Source of the DNA: VXNE01 sp965248075
GTDB taxonomy: Bacteria; Pseudomonadota; Gammaproteobacteria; Pseudomonadales; Azotimanducaceae
Direction of reading: 5' to 3'
Length of the DNA: 64,000 bases
Assembly: GCA_965248075.1 (NCBI GenBank)
Contig: CBDFIL010000002.1
Location: 558,001 to 622,000, forward strand
A model generated the notes under the pieces. That model had not been told where the DNA came from and ran no database searches. It worked only from the letters and a program-made list of their open reading frames with translations. This document shows, piece by piece, positions 33,335 through 42,657 of this stretch (position 1 is its first letter; each line of letters opens with the position of its first letter). The position numbers and the translations under genes are program-made.

Positions 33335-34219
33335 TCATCCGTAGCGACCCGTGATGTAGTCTTCCGTCTGCCGCTTCGACGGAGTCAGGAACATGCTGTC
33401 GGTATTGCCGAACTCGACCAGCTCCCCGAGGTACAGGAACGCGGTGTAGTCGGACACGCGCGCGGCCTGCTGCATGTTGTGCGTGACGATGACAATAGTG
33501 TACTCGGCCCGGAGTTGATGGATCAGTTCCTCGATCTTCAACGTCGAGATCGGGTCCAGCGCGGAGGCGGGTTCGTCGAGCAGCAGGATATCCGGCCGCA
33601 CCGCGATCGCGCGCGCGATCATCAGGCGCTGCTGCTGTCCGCCGGAAAGGTCCAGCGCCGTCTCCTTCAGCCGGTCCTTGACCTCGTCCCACAGCGCCGC
33701 GCTCTTCAGGCTCCACTCGACGCGCTCGTCCATCTCGGACTTCGCGCAGTCGCGCTGCAGGCGCAGGCCGTAGGCGACGTTGTCGTAGATCGACTTGGGA
33801 AACGGGTTGGGCCGCTGGAAGACCATGCCGACCCGGCGTCGCAACTCCGCCACGTCGACCGAGCGGTCGCGGATGTCCATGCCGTGGAGGGCCACGGTGC
33901 CGGAAATGTGCACACCGTCGATCAGGTCGTTCAAACGGTTGAAGCAGCGCAACAGCGTCGACTTGCCGCAGCCCGAGGGCCCGATGAACGCCGTCACCTT
34001 GCGCTGCGGAATCTGCAGCGAGATGTGGCTGAGCGCCGTCGTGTCGCCGTAGGACAGCGACAAGTCACGTACGTCGATGCAGGTGTCCTCGCCGGCGAGG
34101 GTCTCGGGGTGAAACGCCTCTTCTTCGCGGTCCGATTCCTCGTCGCGGGTCAGCGGACCGAACTCCCGATGCTCGATGACGAGGTCGAGGGCTCCCTGTC
34201 TGGTGGCCGGTTCCTTCAA
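33335..34219 (-). CDS. pstB: Phosphate ABC transporter ATP-binding protein PstB
   Basis: 294 aa. Walker A GPSGCGKST at 80-88, signature LSGGQQQR, Walker B ILLLDEP and the switch His in VTHNMQQAARVSD. About 45 extra N-terminal residues, charged, precede the usual PstB start (IDVRDLSLSYG), as in several gammaproteobacteria. It starts 1 bp before the pstA stop region and 34 bp before phoU. Confidence 0.96.
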   Translation of the reverse strand: MKEPATRQGALDLVIEHREFGPLTRDEESDREEEAFHPETLAGEDTCIDVRDLSLSYGDTTALSHISLQIPQRKVTAFIGPSGCGKSTLLRCFNRLNDLIDGVHISGTVALHGMDIRDRSVDVAELRRRVGMVFQRPNPFPKSIYDNVAYGLRLQRDCAKSEMDERVEWSLKSAALWDEVKDRLKETALDLSGGQQQRLMIARAIAVRPDILLLDEPASALDPISTLKIEELIHQLRAEYTIVIVTHNMQQAARVSDYTAFLYLGELVEFGNTDSMFLTPSKRQTEDYITGRYG

Positions 34220-34220
34220 G

Positions 34221-35897
34221 TCAACCCTCCGTGAATCGGTACCGTCCCTCGAGTCGGTTTCGGAGCAGGATCGCCGTCAGGTTCAGAACGACGACGATCA
34301 GGATCAATAGTAGCGCCGTCGCGTAGACGAGGGGACGGGCGGCTTCGACGTTCGGGCTCTGGAAGCCCACGTCGTAGATGTGAAAGCCGAGGTGCATGAA
34401 CTTGCGGTCGAGATGAATGAAGGGCGGGTTGCCGTCCACGGGCAGCGCCGGTACGAGTTTCGCGACGCCGACGAGCATGAGCGGAGCGACCTCGCCGGCT
34501 GCCCGTGCCACGGCGAGGATCACCCCGGTGAGGATCGAGGGGCTCGCTATCGGCAGGATGACTCGGAACAGCGTCTCGGCCTTGGTGGCGCCGAGCGCCA
34601 GGCTGCCCTCCCGGATCGCGCGTGGAATCCGCGCCAGTCCCTCCTCGGTGGAGACGATGACCACCGGCACGGTCAGCAGAGCCAGGGTCAGCGACGCCCA
34701 GATGAGCCCGGGGGTGCCGAAGGTCGGCGCGGGGCGGGTTTCGGGGTAGAAGATGTCGTCGATCGTGCCGCCGACGAAGTAGACGAACAGGCCGAGCCCG
34801 AAGACCCCGTAGACGATCCCCGGAACCCCGGCGAGATTGTTGACGGCGATGCGGATGAGGCGGACGAACACCCCTTGCCGGGCGTACTCATGCAGGTACA
34901 CCGCTGCGATGACCCCGAACGGCGTCACGAGCACCGACATCAGCAGCACCATCATGACGGTGCCGAAAATTGCCGGAAAGACGCCTCCCTCGGTGTTGGC
35001 TTCCCGCGGCTCGTCGGTGAGAAAGGCGCCGAGGCTCGCGGCGTAGTGCAGGATCCTGTCGAACGTCGACATCGCGTTCGGCCGCCAGGCGCGCAGGATA
35101 TCGCCGAGACGCAGCCGCACGGTCCGGCCGTCCATGATCTCGATCTCGACCGCGTCGCGGTCGACGTCCTCCACGAGGTCCAGCAGACGCGCCGCGACGC
35201 GCTCGTAGTCCTCGTGGAGGGATCGCTCGCGCCAGGGGATGTCGCCGAGTTCCGCTCCTTCGAGGGCGCGCCGACGTCGTTCGAGACGCAGCTCCTCAAG
35301 CGCGTAGTGGATCGAGTCGATCATCGAAGCCTGCAGTTCCGCGATCTCCGCGCGCAGGACGTCCACACGCTCGAGCCGCTGCTGGAGACTGGTCCATACC
35401 TCGGCATCCGCATCGGCGGCGACCCGCACCTTGCCCTCGTAGAGGCCTCGGAGGCGTCCGTAGGCGTTGCCCCATTCCAGGCGTTCGAAGACCGCGAGGT
35501 CGGCGGGCCGGTCTTCGGAGACGATCGCGGCGGCATCGATCCAGCGGAAGTCCGGCGCGTTCACACGTCTGTTGCCGGTCTTGATCAGGCGCCGCTCGAG
35601 GGCCTGGACGGCCGCATCGCCGCCGGCCGGGCCTTCGGCGGCCGCGGCGGGGTCCACGAACTCGACCGCCACGAGTTCGCCGATGACCGACACGGTGCGG
35701 GGGCCGTCCTCGTAGACGATCTGCAGCACTTCGGCGGGCCAGAAGTGCGCGAGCCCCCGGGCCGCAATGAGGCCCACGAGACCGATGACCGCGGCGAGCG
35801 CCACGCCGACGGCGCCGGCGTTCAGCCAGACCCACGGCGCCCCGGACGCCCACCAGCCGGTGCGGCGGGGTGCTGCTGTTCGGGTGGTCGCGTTCAC
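34221..35897 (-). CDS. pstA: Phosphate ABC transporter permease PstA (long form)
   Basis: 558 aa. One N-terminal membrane helix (about 27-50), then a large extracytoplasmic insert of about 230 residues (DUF3333-like; PRTVSVIGELVAVEF, SLHEDYERVAARLLDLVED), then the permease domain with the EAA loop (IREGSLALGATKAETLFRVILP). Much longer than E. coli PstA (296 aa) but like the Pseudomonas/Vibrio long form. The GTG start overlaps the pstC stop by 4 bp. Upstream extension of the frame is a shadow of pstC. Confidence 0.93.
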   Translation of the reverse strand: MNATTRTAAPRRTGWWASGAPWVWLNAGAVGVALAAVIGLVGLIAARGLAHFWPAEVLQIVYEDGPRTVSVIGELVAVEFVDPAAAAEGPAGGDAAVQALERRLIKTGNRRVNAPDFRWIDAAAIVSEDRPADLAVFERLEWGNAYGRLRGLYEGKVRVAADADAEVWTSLQQRLERVDVLRAEIAELQASMIDSIHYALEELRLERRRRALEGAELGDIPWRERSLHEDYERVAARLLDLVEDVDRDAVEIEIMDGRTVRLRLGDILRAWRPNAMSTFDRILHYAASLGAFLTDEPREANTEGGVFPAIFGTVMMVLLMSVLVTPFGVIAAVYLHEYARQGVFVRLIRIAVNNLAGVPGIVYGVFGLGLFVYFVGGTIDDIFYPETRPAPTFGTPGLIWASLTLALLTVPVVIVSTEEGLARIPRAIREGSLALGATKAETLFRVILPIASPSILTGVILAVARAAGEVAPLMLVGVAKLVPALPVDGNPPFIHLDRKFMHLGFHIYDVGFQSPNVEAARPLVYATALLLILIVVVLNLTAILLRNRLEGRYRFTEG

Positions 35898-38125
35898 AGG
35901 TTCGCGTACCGGGCCCGCAGTCGCTGGCGGACGACCTCTGCCGCGGTATTGAAGGCGAAGGTGATCAGGAACAGCACGAGCGCGGAGAGAAACAGGATGC
36001 GGTAGTGGGTACCGTCCACGCCGGACTCGGGCAGCTCCGTGGCGATGTTGGCCGCGAGGGTGCGCATGCCCTCGAAGGGGTTGACGTCCATCAACGCGGT
36101 GTTGCCGGTGGCCATCAGCACGATCATCGTCTCGCCGACCGCACGACCGAAGCCGATCATCGATGCCGAGAAGATGCCGGGACTGGCGGTGGGAACGACC
36201 ACGCGCGTCACCGTCTGCCAGGGCGTCGCGCCGAGGGCCAGCGAGCCGGTGGCGAGATGGCGGGGAACACCGTGGATGGCGTCCTCGGAGATCGCGAAGA
36301 TGGTCGGGATCACCGCGAGCCCCATGGCGATGCCGATGACCAGCGCGTTGCGCTGGTCGTAGTCGAGACCGGCGACCGTCCGGAACCAGTGCTGTGCGTC
36401 GCCGCCGAAGAGAAGCCGCTCGAGTTCGGCATCGCTTGCGGCGACCGTCCACATCAACACTGCCAGCACCGGGACGCTGACGGCGCCCGCCCAGCCGTCG
36501 AGGGGACGTGTCAGCCGCGTGGGGAGGACGTGCCAGATCCACGCGAACAGGAGCACGCCCGCCGGCAAGGCGACGCAGCTCGCGAGTGTCGCGGCCAGAT
36601 GCGCTTCGATCAGGGGAGCCAGCCACAGACCGGCGAGGAAGCCCAGGATGACCGTCGGCAGGGCGGCCATGATCTCGATCCCGGGCTTGACCCAGCGGCG
36701 CATGGACGGCGACATGAAATAGGCCGTGTACACGGCGCTCATCACCGCGATCGGCAGGGCGAAGAGCATCGCGTAGAAGGCTGCCTTGAACGTGCCGAAG
36801 AGCAGGGGTGCGAGCGAGAACTTCGGTTCGAAGTCCGTTTCGGCGGACGAGCTCTGCCAGCTGTGCACGGCATCCTCGTAACCCTCGTAACGGACGCGTT
36901 GCCAGAGGGCGGACCAGGAGACTTCCGGGTGCGGGTTGGTGACAGCGAACCGGTGCAGAACTCCGTCCGCCGAGACGAGATAGACGCGGTCGGAACGAGG
37001 TGAGAACGTGCCCAGCCGGATCGGCGGACCGGCAACGGGTATTGCCCCCGCATGGGTCGCGACGTGTCTTTCCGAGGTGGTGTGGGCCAGATGCAGGCTG
37101 CCGGCGGCGTCCAGGGCCAGAATCCCCTTGCGTCGCGGTTCCGCCACGACCAGCGTAAGCGGTGCGTCGAACGCGAAGCTGCGCGCATGTACCCACTGCA
37201 TGCGTGCGCCGCTCCGGGCGAGGAACCACTGCAGCAACGATCCCTGGTCGTCCGCCACCATCAGGGACAGCCTGCCGAGCAGTGGTGTCACGGACGTGAC
37301 CGCTGACCCGGGGGACACGAGCGACGTCGAGGCGACCCGGCGCGGCGCCTGTAGATCGACGATGTCCCAGGACGTGGCTACGCCGTCGCGCCCGGTCGCA
37401 TAGAGCACGGTGCCGCGCGGTCCGAAGTCCACGCGCGCGACCGCATGCGGCGCATCGATCCGGCCTTGCCTCGCGCGGGCAAGGGCCTGGGTCTCATCCG
37501 CGTCGTCGAAGGAGAACAGGTCGATGCCGCCGTCGGCGTCGAGCGCCGCGACGCGCAGGCCGCCCGCTCCGAGGTGGGCATCGAAGACCGTCGCGCCGGC
37601 CAGCGTCAGCGGGCGACCCTCGAAAAGGGGCTCCACCACTTGTTCCAGGTGGCGTTCGTGATCGCTGAATCGCACGCGCGAGCGCACCCGAACGAAGCGC
37701 ATGCGGCCGTCGTCGCCGACCAGGGCATAGGTGTCGCGGGTCGGATGGACGAGACGTATCGCGCTGAGCGGTCCGCTGCCGAGAATCTCGGAGCCGATGA
37801 GGGCGCCGGTCGCGGGTACGACGAAGTGGATGCTGCCCTCGGCATCGATGCTGTAAAGGGACTCGAGACCGTCGTCGACACCGAGGGCGAGGACCGTGGA
37901 CGAGGGCAACGTGACGCTTGCCAGCTTGTCGATGCTGGCGCCGCCCAGGAGCGGCGCGGCGACCCAGACGAGGTAGAAGAAGATGAGGGCGATCGCCGCA
38001 ATGACTGCGGCGCCGCCGAAACCGACGATGCGCCGCGTCATCGAGTCGACGATGCGCCGCCGACGCGGCAGCTTCGATGTCTGCGTCTGCACTCTGGCGT
38101 GCCGTCCCGCCCTGTAGCGCCCCAT
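35894..38125 (-). CDS. pstC: Phosphate ABC transporter permease PstC (long form)
   Basis: 743 aa from the ATG at 38125. Membrane helix (IVGFGGAAVIAAIALIFFYL), then a ~400-residue extracytoplasmic domain with repeated beta-strand segments, then the permease helices with the EAA loop (LATGSLALGATPWQTVTRVVVP). Pairs with the long-form PstA. An in-frame ATG at 38209 would put the N-terminus inside the 125-bp stem-loop element, whose edge (38126) is exactly adjacent to the ATG at 38125. The start is therefore uncertain. Confidence 0.9.
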   Translation of the reverse strand: MGRYRAGRHARVQTQTSKLPRRRRIVDSMTRRIVGFGGAAVIAAIALIFFYLVWVAAPLLGGASIDKLASVTLPSSTVLALGVDDGLESLYSIDAEGSIHFVVPATGALIGSEILGSGPLSAIRLVHPTRDTYALVGDDGRMRFVRVRSRVRFSDHERHLEQVVEPLFEGRPLTLAGATVFDAHLGAGGLRVAALDADGGIDLFSFDDADETQALARARQGRIDAPHAVARVDFGPRGTVLYATGRDGVATSWDIVDLQAPRRVASTSLVSPGSAVTSVTPLLGRLSLMVADDQGSLLQWFLARSGARMQWVHARSFAFDAPLTLVVAEPRRKGILALDAAGSLHLAHTTSERHVATHAGAIPVAGPPIRLGTFSPRSDRVYLVSADGVLHRFAVTNPHPEVSWSALWQRVRYEGYEDAVHSWQSSSAETDFEPKFSLAPLLFGTFKAAFYAMLFALPIAVMSAVYTAYFMSPSMRRWVKPGIEIMAALPTVILGFLAGLWLAPLIEAHLAATLASCVALPAGVLLFAWIWHVLPTRLTRPLDGWAGAVSVPVLAVLMWTVAASDAELERLLFGGDAQHWFRTVAGLDYDQRNALVIGIAMGLAVIPTIFAISEDAIHGVPRHLATGSLALGATPWQTVTRVVVPTASPGIFSASMIGFGRAVGETMIVLMATGNTALMDVNPFEGMRTLAANIATELPESGVDGTHYRILFLSALVLFLITFAFNTAAEVVRQRLRARYANL

Positions 38126-38252
38126 AGCCGGTCCGGCACTCGCTCGCGAACTCGCTACGCGCCGGCGCGCCTCCGGCCCAGCCACGCCGTCCTTGCATGG
38201 AAGTTGCACCGGCGGTCACTTCGTCCCCTTGGCGCGACTTCCATGCAAGGGG
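38126..38252. repeat. 125-bp stem-loop element, copy A
   Basis: Begins AGCCGGTCCGGC, continues TCGCTACGCGCC and CAGCCACGCC, then the arms CCTTGCATGGAAGT (38191-38204) and ACTTCCATGCAAGG (38237-38250), perfectly complementary across a 32-nt loop. Same layout as 40612-40735 and 51942-52066 with different but self-consistent arms. It lies between pstS and pstC. Confidence 0.85.
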
Positions 38253-38306
38253 CGTCCCTTGGCAATGGGCCGCCGTTCCATGGGGGGCCTCGTTTCTCGA
38301 ACCAGC

Positions 38307-39323
38307 TTACTTGATTTTGCGAAGCTCCCGAGCCGCAAGGCGAGCCGAGAGCGCGATGTAGCCAAGCTTGCCGACCGCCGTCTGCCCGGTCCCGGAGAGC
38401 ACCAGCCTGAGAAACTCGTGCTCGAGAGGCGGCAGCGGGGTGTCGGGCCGCTTGTTCACGTAGACGTAGAGATCGCGCGCCAGCGGATAGGACCGGCCGC
38501 GCACGTTGTCACCCGTTGCGTCCAGGACTGTCTGGCCCGATCTCAGGCGCACCGGAACGGCCCGCACGCCGGGCGTACGGTAGCCGGTGCCGGAGTAGCC
38601 GATGCCGCCGAGCGACGCGCCGACCGCCTGCACGACCGAGGCGGACCCCGGCAGTTCGTTCACGCTGTTCTTGAAATCGCCGGAGCAGAGCGCGGTCTTC
38701 TTGAAGTACCCGTATGTCCCCGAGACGGAGTTGCGACCGTATAGCTGGATGGGGCGGTCGGCCCATGGTCCGCCAAGCCCCAGGGCGCCCCAGGTGGTGA
38801 CGTCGCGGGCGGCTCCGCAGCGGCGCGTCACCGAGAAGACCGCATCGATGGATGTCAGACCCAGTGAGCGGATGGGGTTGTCCCGGTGGACGTACAGGGC
38901 GAGTGCGTCGATCGCGACCCGGATCGGGGTCGGCGCGTAGCCGAAGCGGCGCTCGAAGGCGGCGATCTCCTCGTCCTTCATCAGGCGACTCATGGGACCC
39001 AGGCTGGAAGTGCCCTGGGTCAGGGCGGGTGGCGCGGTGGACGAGCCCGCCGCCTGCACCTGGATGTTGACGTTCGGATAGTGGCGCTGGAACGCCTCGC
39101 TCCAGAGGCTCATGAGGTTCGCGAGGGTATCCGAGCCAACGCTCGACAGGTTGCCGGAGATGCCGCTGACGCGCCGATACTCCGGCAGGCCCTTCGCCCG
39201 GGCCGCTTGCGCAGCGTTGTCGGTGGGCAGGTCGGCGCCCTGTGCGAGCGTCGCAGTGCCCGCGAGGGCGGCCGCAAGTGCCGCCACGAGGGACAGCCGG
39301 TGTGTGCCTCCCCGCGCTGTCAC
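38307..39323 (-). CDS. pstS: Phosphate-binding protein PstS
   Basis: 338-residue periplasmic phosphate receptor with a Sec signal peptide (cleavage probably after TLAQGA near residue 30). The phosphate-binding signature appears as GSDTLANLMSLW, AAGSSTAPPAL and RNSVSGTYGYFKK. ATG start overlaps the phoR stop by 4 bp, so transport and sensor genes are translationally linked. In most bacteria pst and phoBR are separate operons. Confidence 0.95.
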   Translation of the reverse strand: MTARGGTHRLSLVAALAAALAGTATLAQGADLPTDNAAQAARAKGLPEYRRVSGISGNLSSVGSDTLANLMSLWSEAFQRHYPNVNIQVQAAGSSTAPPALTQGTSSLGPMSRLMKDEEIAAFERRFGYAPTPIRVAIDALALYVHRDNPIRSLGLTSIDAVFSVTRRCGAARDVTTWGALGLGGPWADRPIQLYGRNSVSGTYGYFKKTALCSGDFKNSVNELPGSASVVQAVGASLGGIGYSGTGYRTPGVRAVPVRLRSGQTVLDATGDNVRGRSYPLARDLYVYVNKRPDTPLPPLEHEFLRLVLSGTGQTAVGKLGYIALSARLAARELRKIK

Positions 39324-40747
39324 GGTGTCTGCGTTGCGTCCTGGGCGACGGCGCCGCCGGCGCCGAAGACGCAGAAGAACAGGCTGCCCCTGGTGAGTTC
39401 GCTCTCCACCTGCAGCACCGAGCCGTGACGCCGGAGCACATGCTTGACGATGGCGAGCCCGAGGCCCGTTCCGCCGCGCCCGCGAGCGCCCGCCAGATCG
39501 ATGCGGTAGAACCGTTCCGTGATCCGCGAAAGATGCTCAGGTGCGATGCCGACACCGCGGTCCTGCACCTCGAACCGCGCACCGGTCGCGCTCCGGAACC
39601 AGCGCACGTCGATCGCGCCGCCGTCCGGGCTGTAGCGCACGGCGTTCGTCACCAGGTTGTTGAAGGCACTGTAGAGCTCCGTGCTGACACCCTTCAGCGG
39701 AAGGTCCGGCTCGGCCGCCAGCACAAGTTCATGCACTCCGGCCGAGAGACGCCGGGCCTCCGCGACGATGGTAGTCAGCATCGACCCGACGTCGATCTCC
39801 TCGATCGTCTCGTCGCCGGGCAGCGGCGCGGACTCGAGCCGCGTCAACGTGAGGAGATCGTCGACGAGCGCGCGCATGCGTTGCGCCGGTGGCGTGAGCC
39901 TGGGCAGTACACCGCGTAGCGTGTCGAAGTCGGGATTGCCTTCGTCGAGTTCCTCGAGGTAGCCGACGATGACGGTCAGCGGGGTACGCAGTTCGTGGGA
40001 GACATTGGCGATGAAGTCCTGCCGCATGGTCAGCAGGCGGTTCAGTTCCGTCACGTCCCGCGCCATCACGAGCGTGCGGTCGCGGTCGATCGCGATGCGT
40101 CGCAACTCGATACGGCGCGCCTCGTCGGCAGGTGCGGCGATCTCCGCGATGTCGCTGTCGACCTCGCCCTTGAGCAGCGACACGATGCGAGGATTGCGCA
40201 CCAGGGCCACGAGATTCTGGCCGTGGTCGGCCGCTGCGAGCCCCAGATGGTTACGCGCGGCGCGGTTGTAATCCTCGATTTCGCCCCCCGCGCGCACGAT
40301 CACCCAGCCGTCCGGGATGACATCTGTGGTGGTGCGCAGGCGGCGTAGCGATGCGATCAGCGCTCGGCTGCGAGCCCGTGCGTGCGTGATGGAGCGGCGC
40401 AGACGATCGGCGACCGCGCCCCAGACGCCGTCGTGCCGGGTCGGGCGCCCGAGCGGACGCGTCGACCATTGAACGAACGCGCGGAACTCGAAGGCGTGGT
40501 AGGCGATGAACGTCGAGAGCGCGACCACGATCCCCCACGCGACACTCCCGGTGAGCCAGCCGACCGTCCCCGCCGCGGCCAGCCCCACCGATGCGTACGC
40601 GAACGCCCCGTAGCCGGCCCGGCGCTGCGCTTTCGCTACGCGCCGGACTCGCCTTCGGTCCAGCCACGCCAACCATCCATGGAGCAAACGCCCGGCCAGC
40701 TTGCGCTCCTCGAGCCGTTTGCTCCATGGAGGGTCCCGGCCGGTCAC
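39320..40747 (-). CDS. phoR: Phosphate-regulon sensor kinase PhoR
   Basis: 475 aa from GTG 40747, which follows the phoB stop by 7 bp with GGAAAGG upstream. Two membrane helices (about 46-90) with hardly any periplasmic loop, a PAS domain (DVIPDGWVIVRAGGEIEDYN), HisKA with the phospho-His in ANVSHELRTPL, and HATPase_c (NNLVTNAVRYSPDGG, DRGVGIAPEHL, GGTGLGLAIVKHVL). The first ~40 residues before the helices are encoded by a dispersed stem-loop element (40612-40735). Confidence 0.93.
   Translation of the reverse strand: MTGRDPPWSKRLEERKLAGRLLHGWLAWLDRRRVRRVAKAQRRAGYGAFAYASVGLAAAGTVGWLTGSVAWGIVVALSTFIAYHAFEFRAFVQWSTRPLGRPTRHDGVWGAVADRLRRSITHARARSRALIASLRRLRTTTDVIPDGWVIVRAGGEIEDYNRAARNHLGLAAADHGQNLVALVRNPRIVSLLKGEVDSDIAEIAAPADEARRIELRRIAIDRDRTLVMARDVTELNRLLTMRQDFIANVSHELRTPLTVIVGYLEELDEGNPDFDTLRGVLPRLTPPAQRMRALVDDLLTLTRLESAPLPGDETIEEIDVGSMLTTIVAEARRLSAGVHELVLAAEPDLPLKGVSTELYSAFNNLVTNAVRYSPDGGAIDVRWFRSATGARFEVQDRGVGIAPEHLSRITERFYRIDLAGARGRGGTGLGLAIVKHVLRRHGSVLQVESELTRGSLFFCVFGAGGAVAQDATQTP
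40612..40735. repeat. 125-bp stem-loop element, copy B (inside phoR 5' end)
   Basis: AGCCGGCCCGGC, TCGCTACGCGCC and CAGCCACGCC precede arms CCATCCATGGAGCAAACG (40673-40690) and CGTTTGCTCCATGGAGGG (40716-40733), complementary at 17 of 18 positions. On the minus strand it is translated as the basic N-terminal tail of PhoR (…LHGWLAWLDRRRVRRVAK…). Confidence 0.85.
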
Positions 40748-40754
40748 ACCGCGA

Positions 40755-41462
40755 TCAGACCTTTCCGTCGCTGGTCGAGAACCGGTAGCCGACGCCTCTG
40801 ACGGTCTGGATGTGGTCGTCTGCCCCAAACGGGGCGAGCGCCTTGCGCAGGCGCAGCACGTGTACGTCGATCGTGCGTTCCTCGACGTACACGTTGCGGC
40901 CCCACACGCGGTCGAGCAACTGCGCGCGTGCGAACGCCCGGTCCGGATGGCGCATCAGCATCTCGAGCAACCGCAGTTCGGTCGGGCCGACATGGACGGG
41001 GGCTCCGTTCACGGTCAGCCGATGGCTGTTGGTGTCTATCTCGACGCCGCCCGCCTGGATCTTGCCGTCTGCGGGGTTACCGACCCTGCGCATCAGGGCC
41101 TTGATGCGGGCCACCAGTTCCCGCGGCGAGAACGGCTTGGTGACGTAGTCGTCGATGCCCGCATCGAAACTCTTGAGCTTGTCGGACTCCTCGCCGCGCG
41201 CGGTCAGCATGACGAGGGGCAGATCGGCGGTGAGCGGATCGCGTCGCAGCCGTCGCGCAAGTTCGACGCCGCTCATGCCCGGCAGCATCCAGTCGATGAT
41301 CAGGAGCTGCGGCAGGGGACCGTCAAGGATATCGAGCGCCTGCTCGGCAGTCGCCGCCGCGACCACGTCGAAGCCGGCGCGTTCGAGCGAGAACGTCAGC
41401 ATCTCGCGGATTTCCGGCTCGTCCTCGATCAGCAACACAGAGTTCCGAGACACGTCCGTCAC
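40755..41462 (-). CDS. phoB: Phosphate-regulon response regulator PhoB
   Basis: 235 aa from GTG 41462 (AAGGG 5 bp upstream); an ATG at 41489 is possible. Receiver domain with acidic pocket (LLIEDEPEIREM), phospho-Asp in IIDWMLPGMSGVE, and conserved T and K (LTARGEE, VTKPFSPRELVARIKALMRR). OmpR-type winged helix with LLDRVWGRNVYVEERTIDVHVLRLRKAL and the QTVRGVGYRF wing. First gene of the Pho operon. Only a weak Pho-box-like half site (TTGTCACAT on the minus strand) is seen upstream. Confidence 0.95.
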   Translation of the reverse strand: MTDVSRNSVLLIEDEPEIREMLTFSLERAGFDVVAAATAEQALDILDGPLPQLLIIDWMLPGMSGVELARRLRRDPLTADLPLVMLTARGEESDKLKSFDAGIDDYVTKPFSPRELVARIKALMRRVGNPADGKIQAGGVEIDTNSHRLTVNGAPVHVGPTELRLLEMLMRHPDRAFARAQLLDRVWGRNVYVEERTIDVHVLRLRKALAPFGADDHIQTVRGVGYRFSTSDGKV

Positions 41463-41646
41463 GCCATCCCTTCGAACCGTCGCGCGCATTTGAATGGTGC
41501 AATGTGACAAGGTTGTGGACGGTGTGGGGAAGTATGCCACCGCTGCGCTCCCCAGGCACCGGTCGCGCTTTCGAAGGCCGTACCGTACCGCGTGAGAAAT
41601 ACGATACGCTAAGGCGCGATTCAACCAGCGGGGAGGGGGTGTCCAG

Positions 41647-42333
41647 GTGGGGACAACGAGACAGTTACGGGCGGCCGACGGATTCACGCTCGGCGCGTAC
41701 GAGGCGTTGCCGGACGAGGGGGCGGACGTGAAGGGCGCCGTGGTCGTCATCCAGGAGATTTTCGGGGTCAACGCCCACATCCGCGAGGTGTGCGACGGCT
41801 ACGCGCGTGACGGGTACGCGGTCATCGCTCCGCAGATATTCGACCGCGCCGAGCGCGACGTCGAACTCGGCTACGAGGGCGCCGACATGACCCGGGGGAT
41901 CGAGATCGCCTTCCAGGGGCTCGATCGTGAGAACACGTGCAAGGATCTGCAGGCGGCGGTCGACGAAGTGGGCAAGTACGGTCGGGTCGGACTGGTGGGC
42001 TACTGCTTTGGTGGACTGCTGACGTGGGTTGGGGCCACGGAACTCGAGGGGGTCGCCTGCGCGTCGGCGTACTACGGTGGCGGCATTGCCGGCGAACTCG
42101 AGCGCACGGCTTCCTGCCCGGTCATCATGCATTTTGGAGAACTCGACGCGCACATCCCGATGAGCGATGTCGAGCGCATCAAGGCCGCGCTGCCGGATGT
42201 CTCCGTATACGTCTATCCGGCGGATCACGGCTTCAACTGCGACCATCGGGCGAGTCACGACGCCGCGTCGGCCGCCACCGCCCGCAAACGCACCCTGGCG
42301 TTCTTCGAAGAGCATCTCGGCGGCGCGGGGTAG
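41647..42333 (+). CDS. Dienelactone hydrolase family protein
   Basis: 228 aa alpha/beta hydrolase with the DLH Cys-Asp-His triad: Cys in GLVGYCFGGLLTW, Asp in FGELDAHIP and His in YPADHGFNCDHR. EIFGVNAHIREVCDGYARDGY is the family's N-terminal block. It may cleave dienelactones or another ester. GTG start with GGAGGGGG upstream; divergent from phoB. Confidence 0.9.
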   Translation: MGTTRQLRAADGFTLGAYEALPDEGADVKGAVVVIQEIFGVNAHIREVCDGYARDGYAVIAPQIFDRAERDVELGYEGADMTRGIEIAFQGLDRENTCKDLQAAVDEVGKYGRVGLVGYCFGGLLTWVGATELEGVACASAYYGGGIAGELERTASCPVIMHFGELDAHIPMSDVERIKAALPDVSVYVYPADHGFNCDHRASHDAASAATARKRTLAFFEEHLGGAG

Positions 42334-42657
42334 TGATAGCGATGTATCGGAAGGCCCGTGCAGCGCGGCTTTGCGCCCGCGGGCGGCCCCTGGATTCGTT
42401 CGCGCGGCATCCTTGACATGCCAGAACCGTTTCGTGATCCTTCCGGCTCCGAAATCGGGGCGGGCAGCAGCAAGCATCGACGGCCCGGCGCGCCGCAGCA
42501 TTGGCGGCGGCTGGCAGGCGGTGCCGCGGGAGTGCCTGCACAAGAAACCGCGGGACGGGCAGGGGCAGCGGCGTGCAGTTGCGGGGCGAACATGGACCCG
42601 CCGAACCCCACGACGGGATTCGGGTTGGGCGTTTCGCCAACCAGAACGGACATCACC
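42334..42657. other. Intergenic region without recognised gene
   Basis: 324 bp between dienelactone hydrolase and the TonB operon. Frames are open but show no family resemblance and no conserved start. A promoter for the downstream operon should lie here, but I could not assign it. Confidence 0.4.

Noticed and set aside
41463..41646. Pho box upstream of phoB
   Set aside because: Only one weak half-site (TTGTCACAT) is visible; the second repeat at 11-bp spacing is missing.
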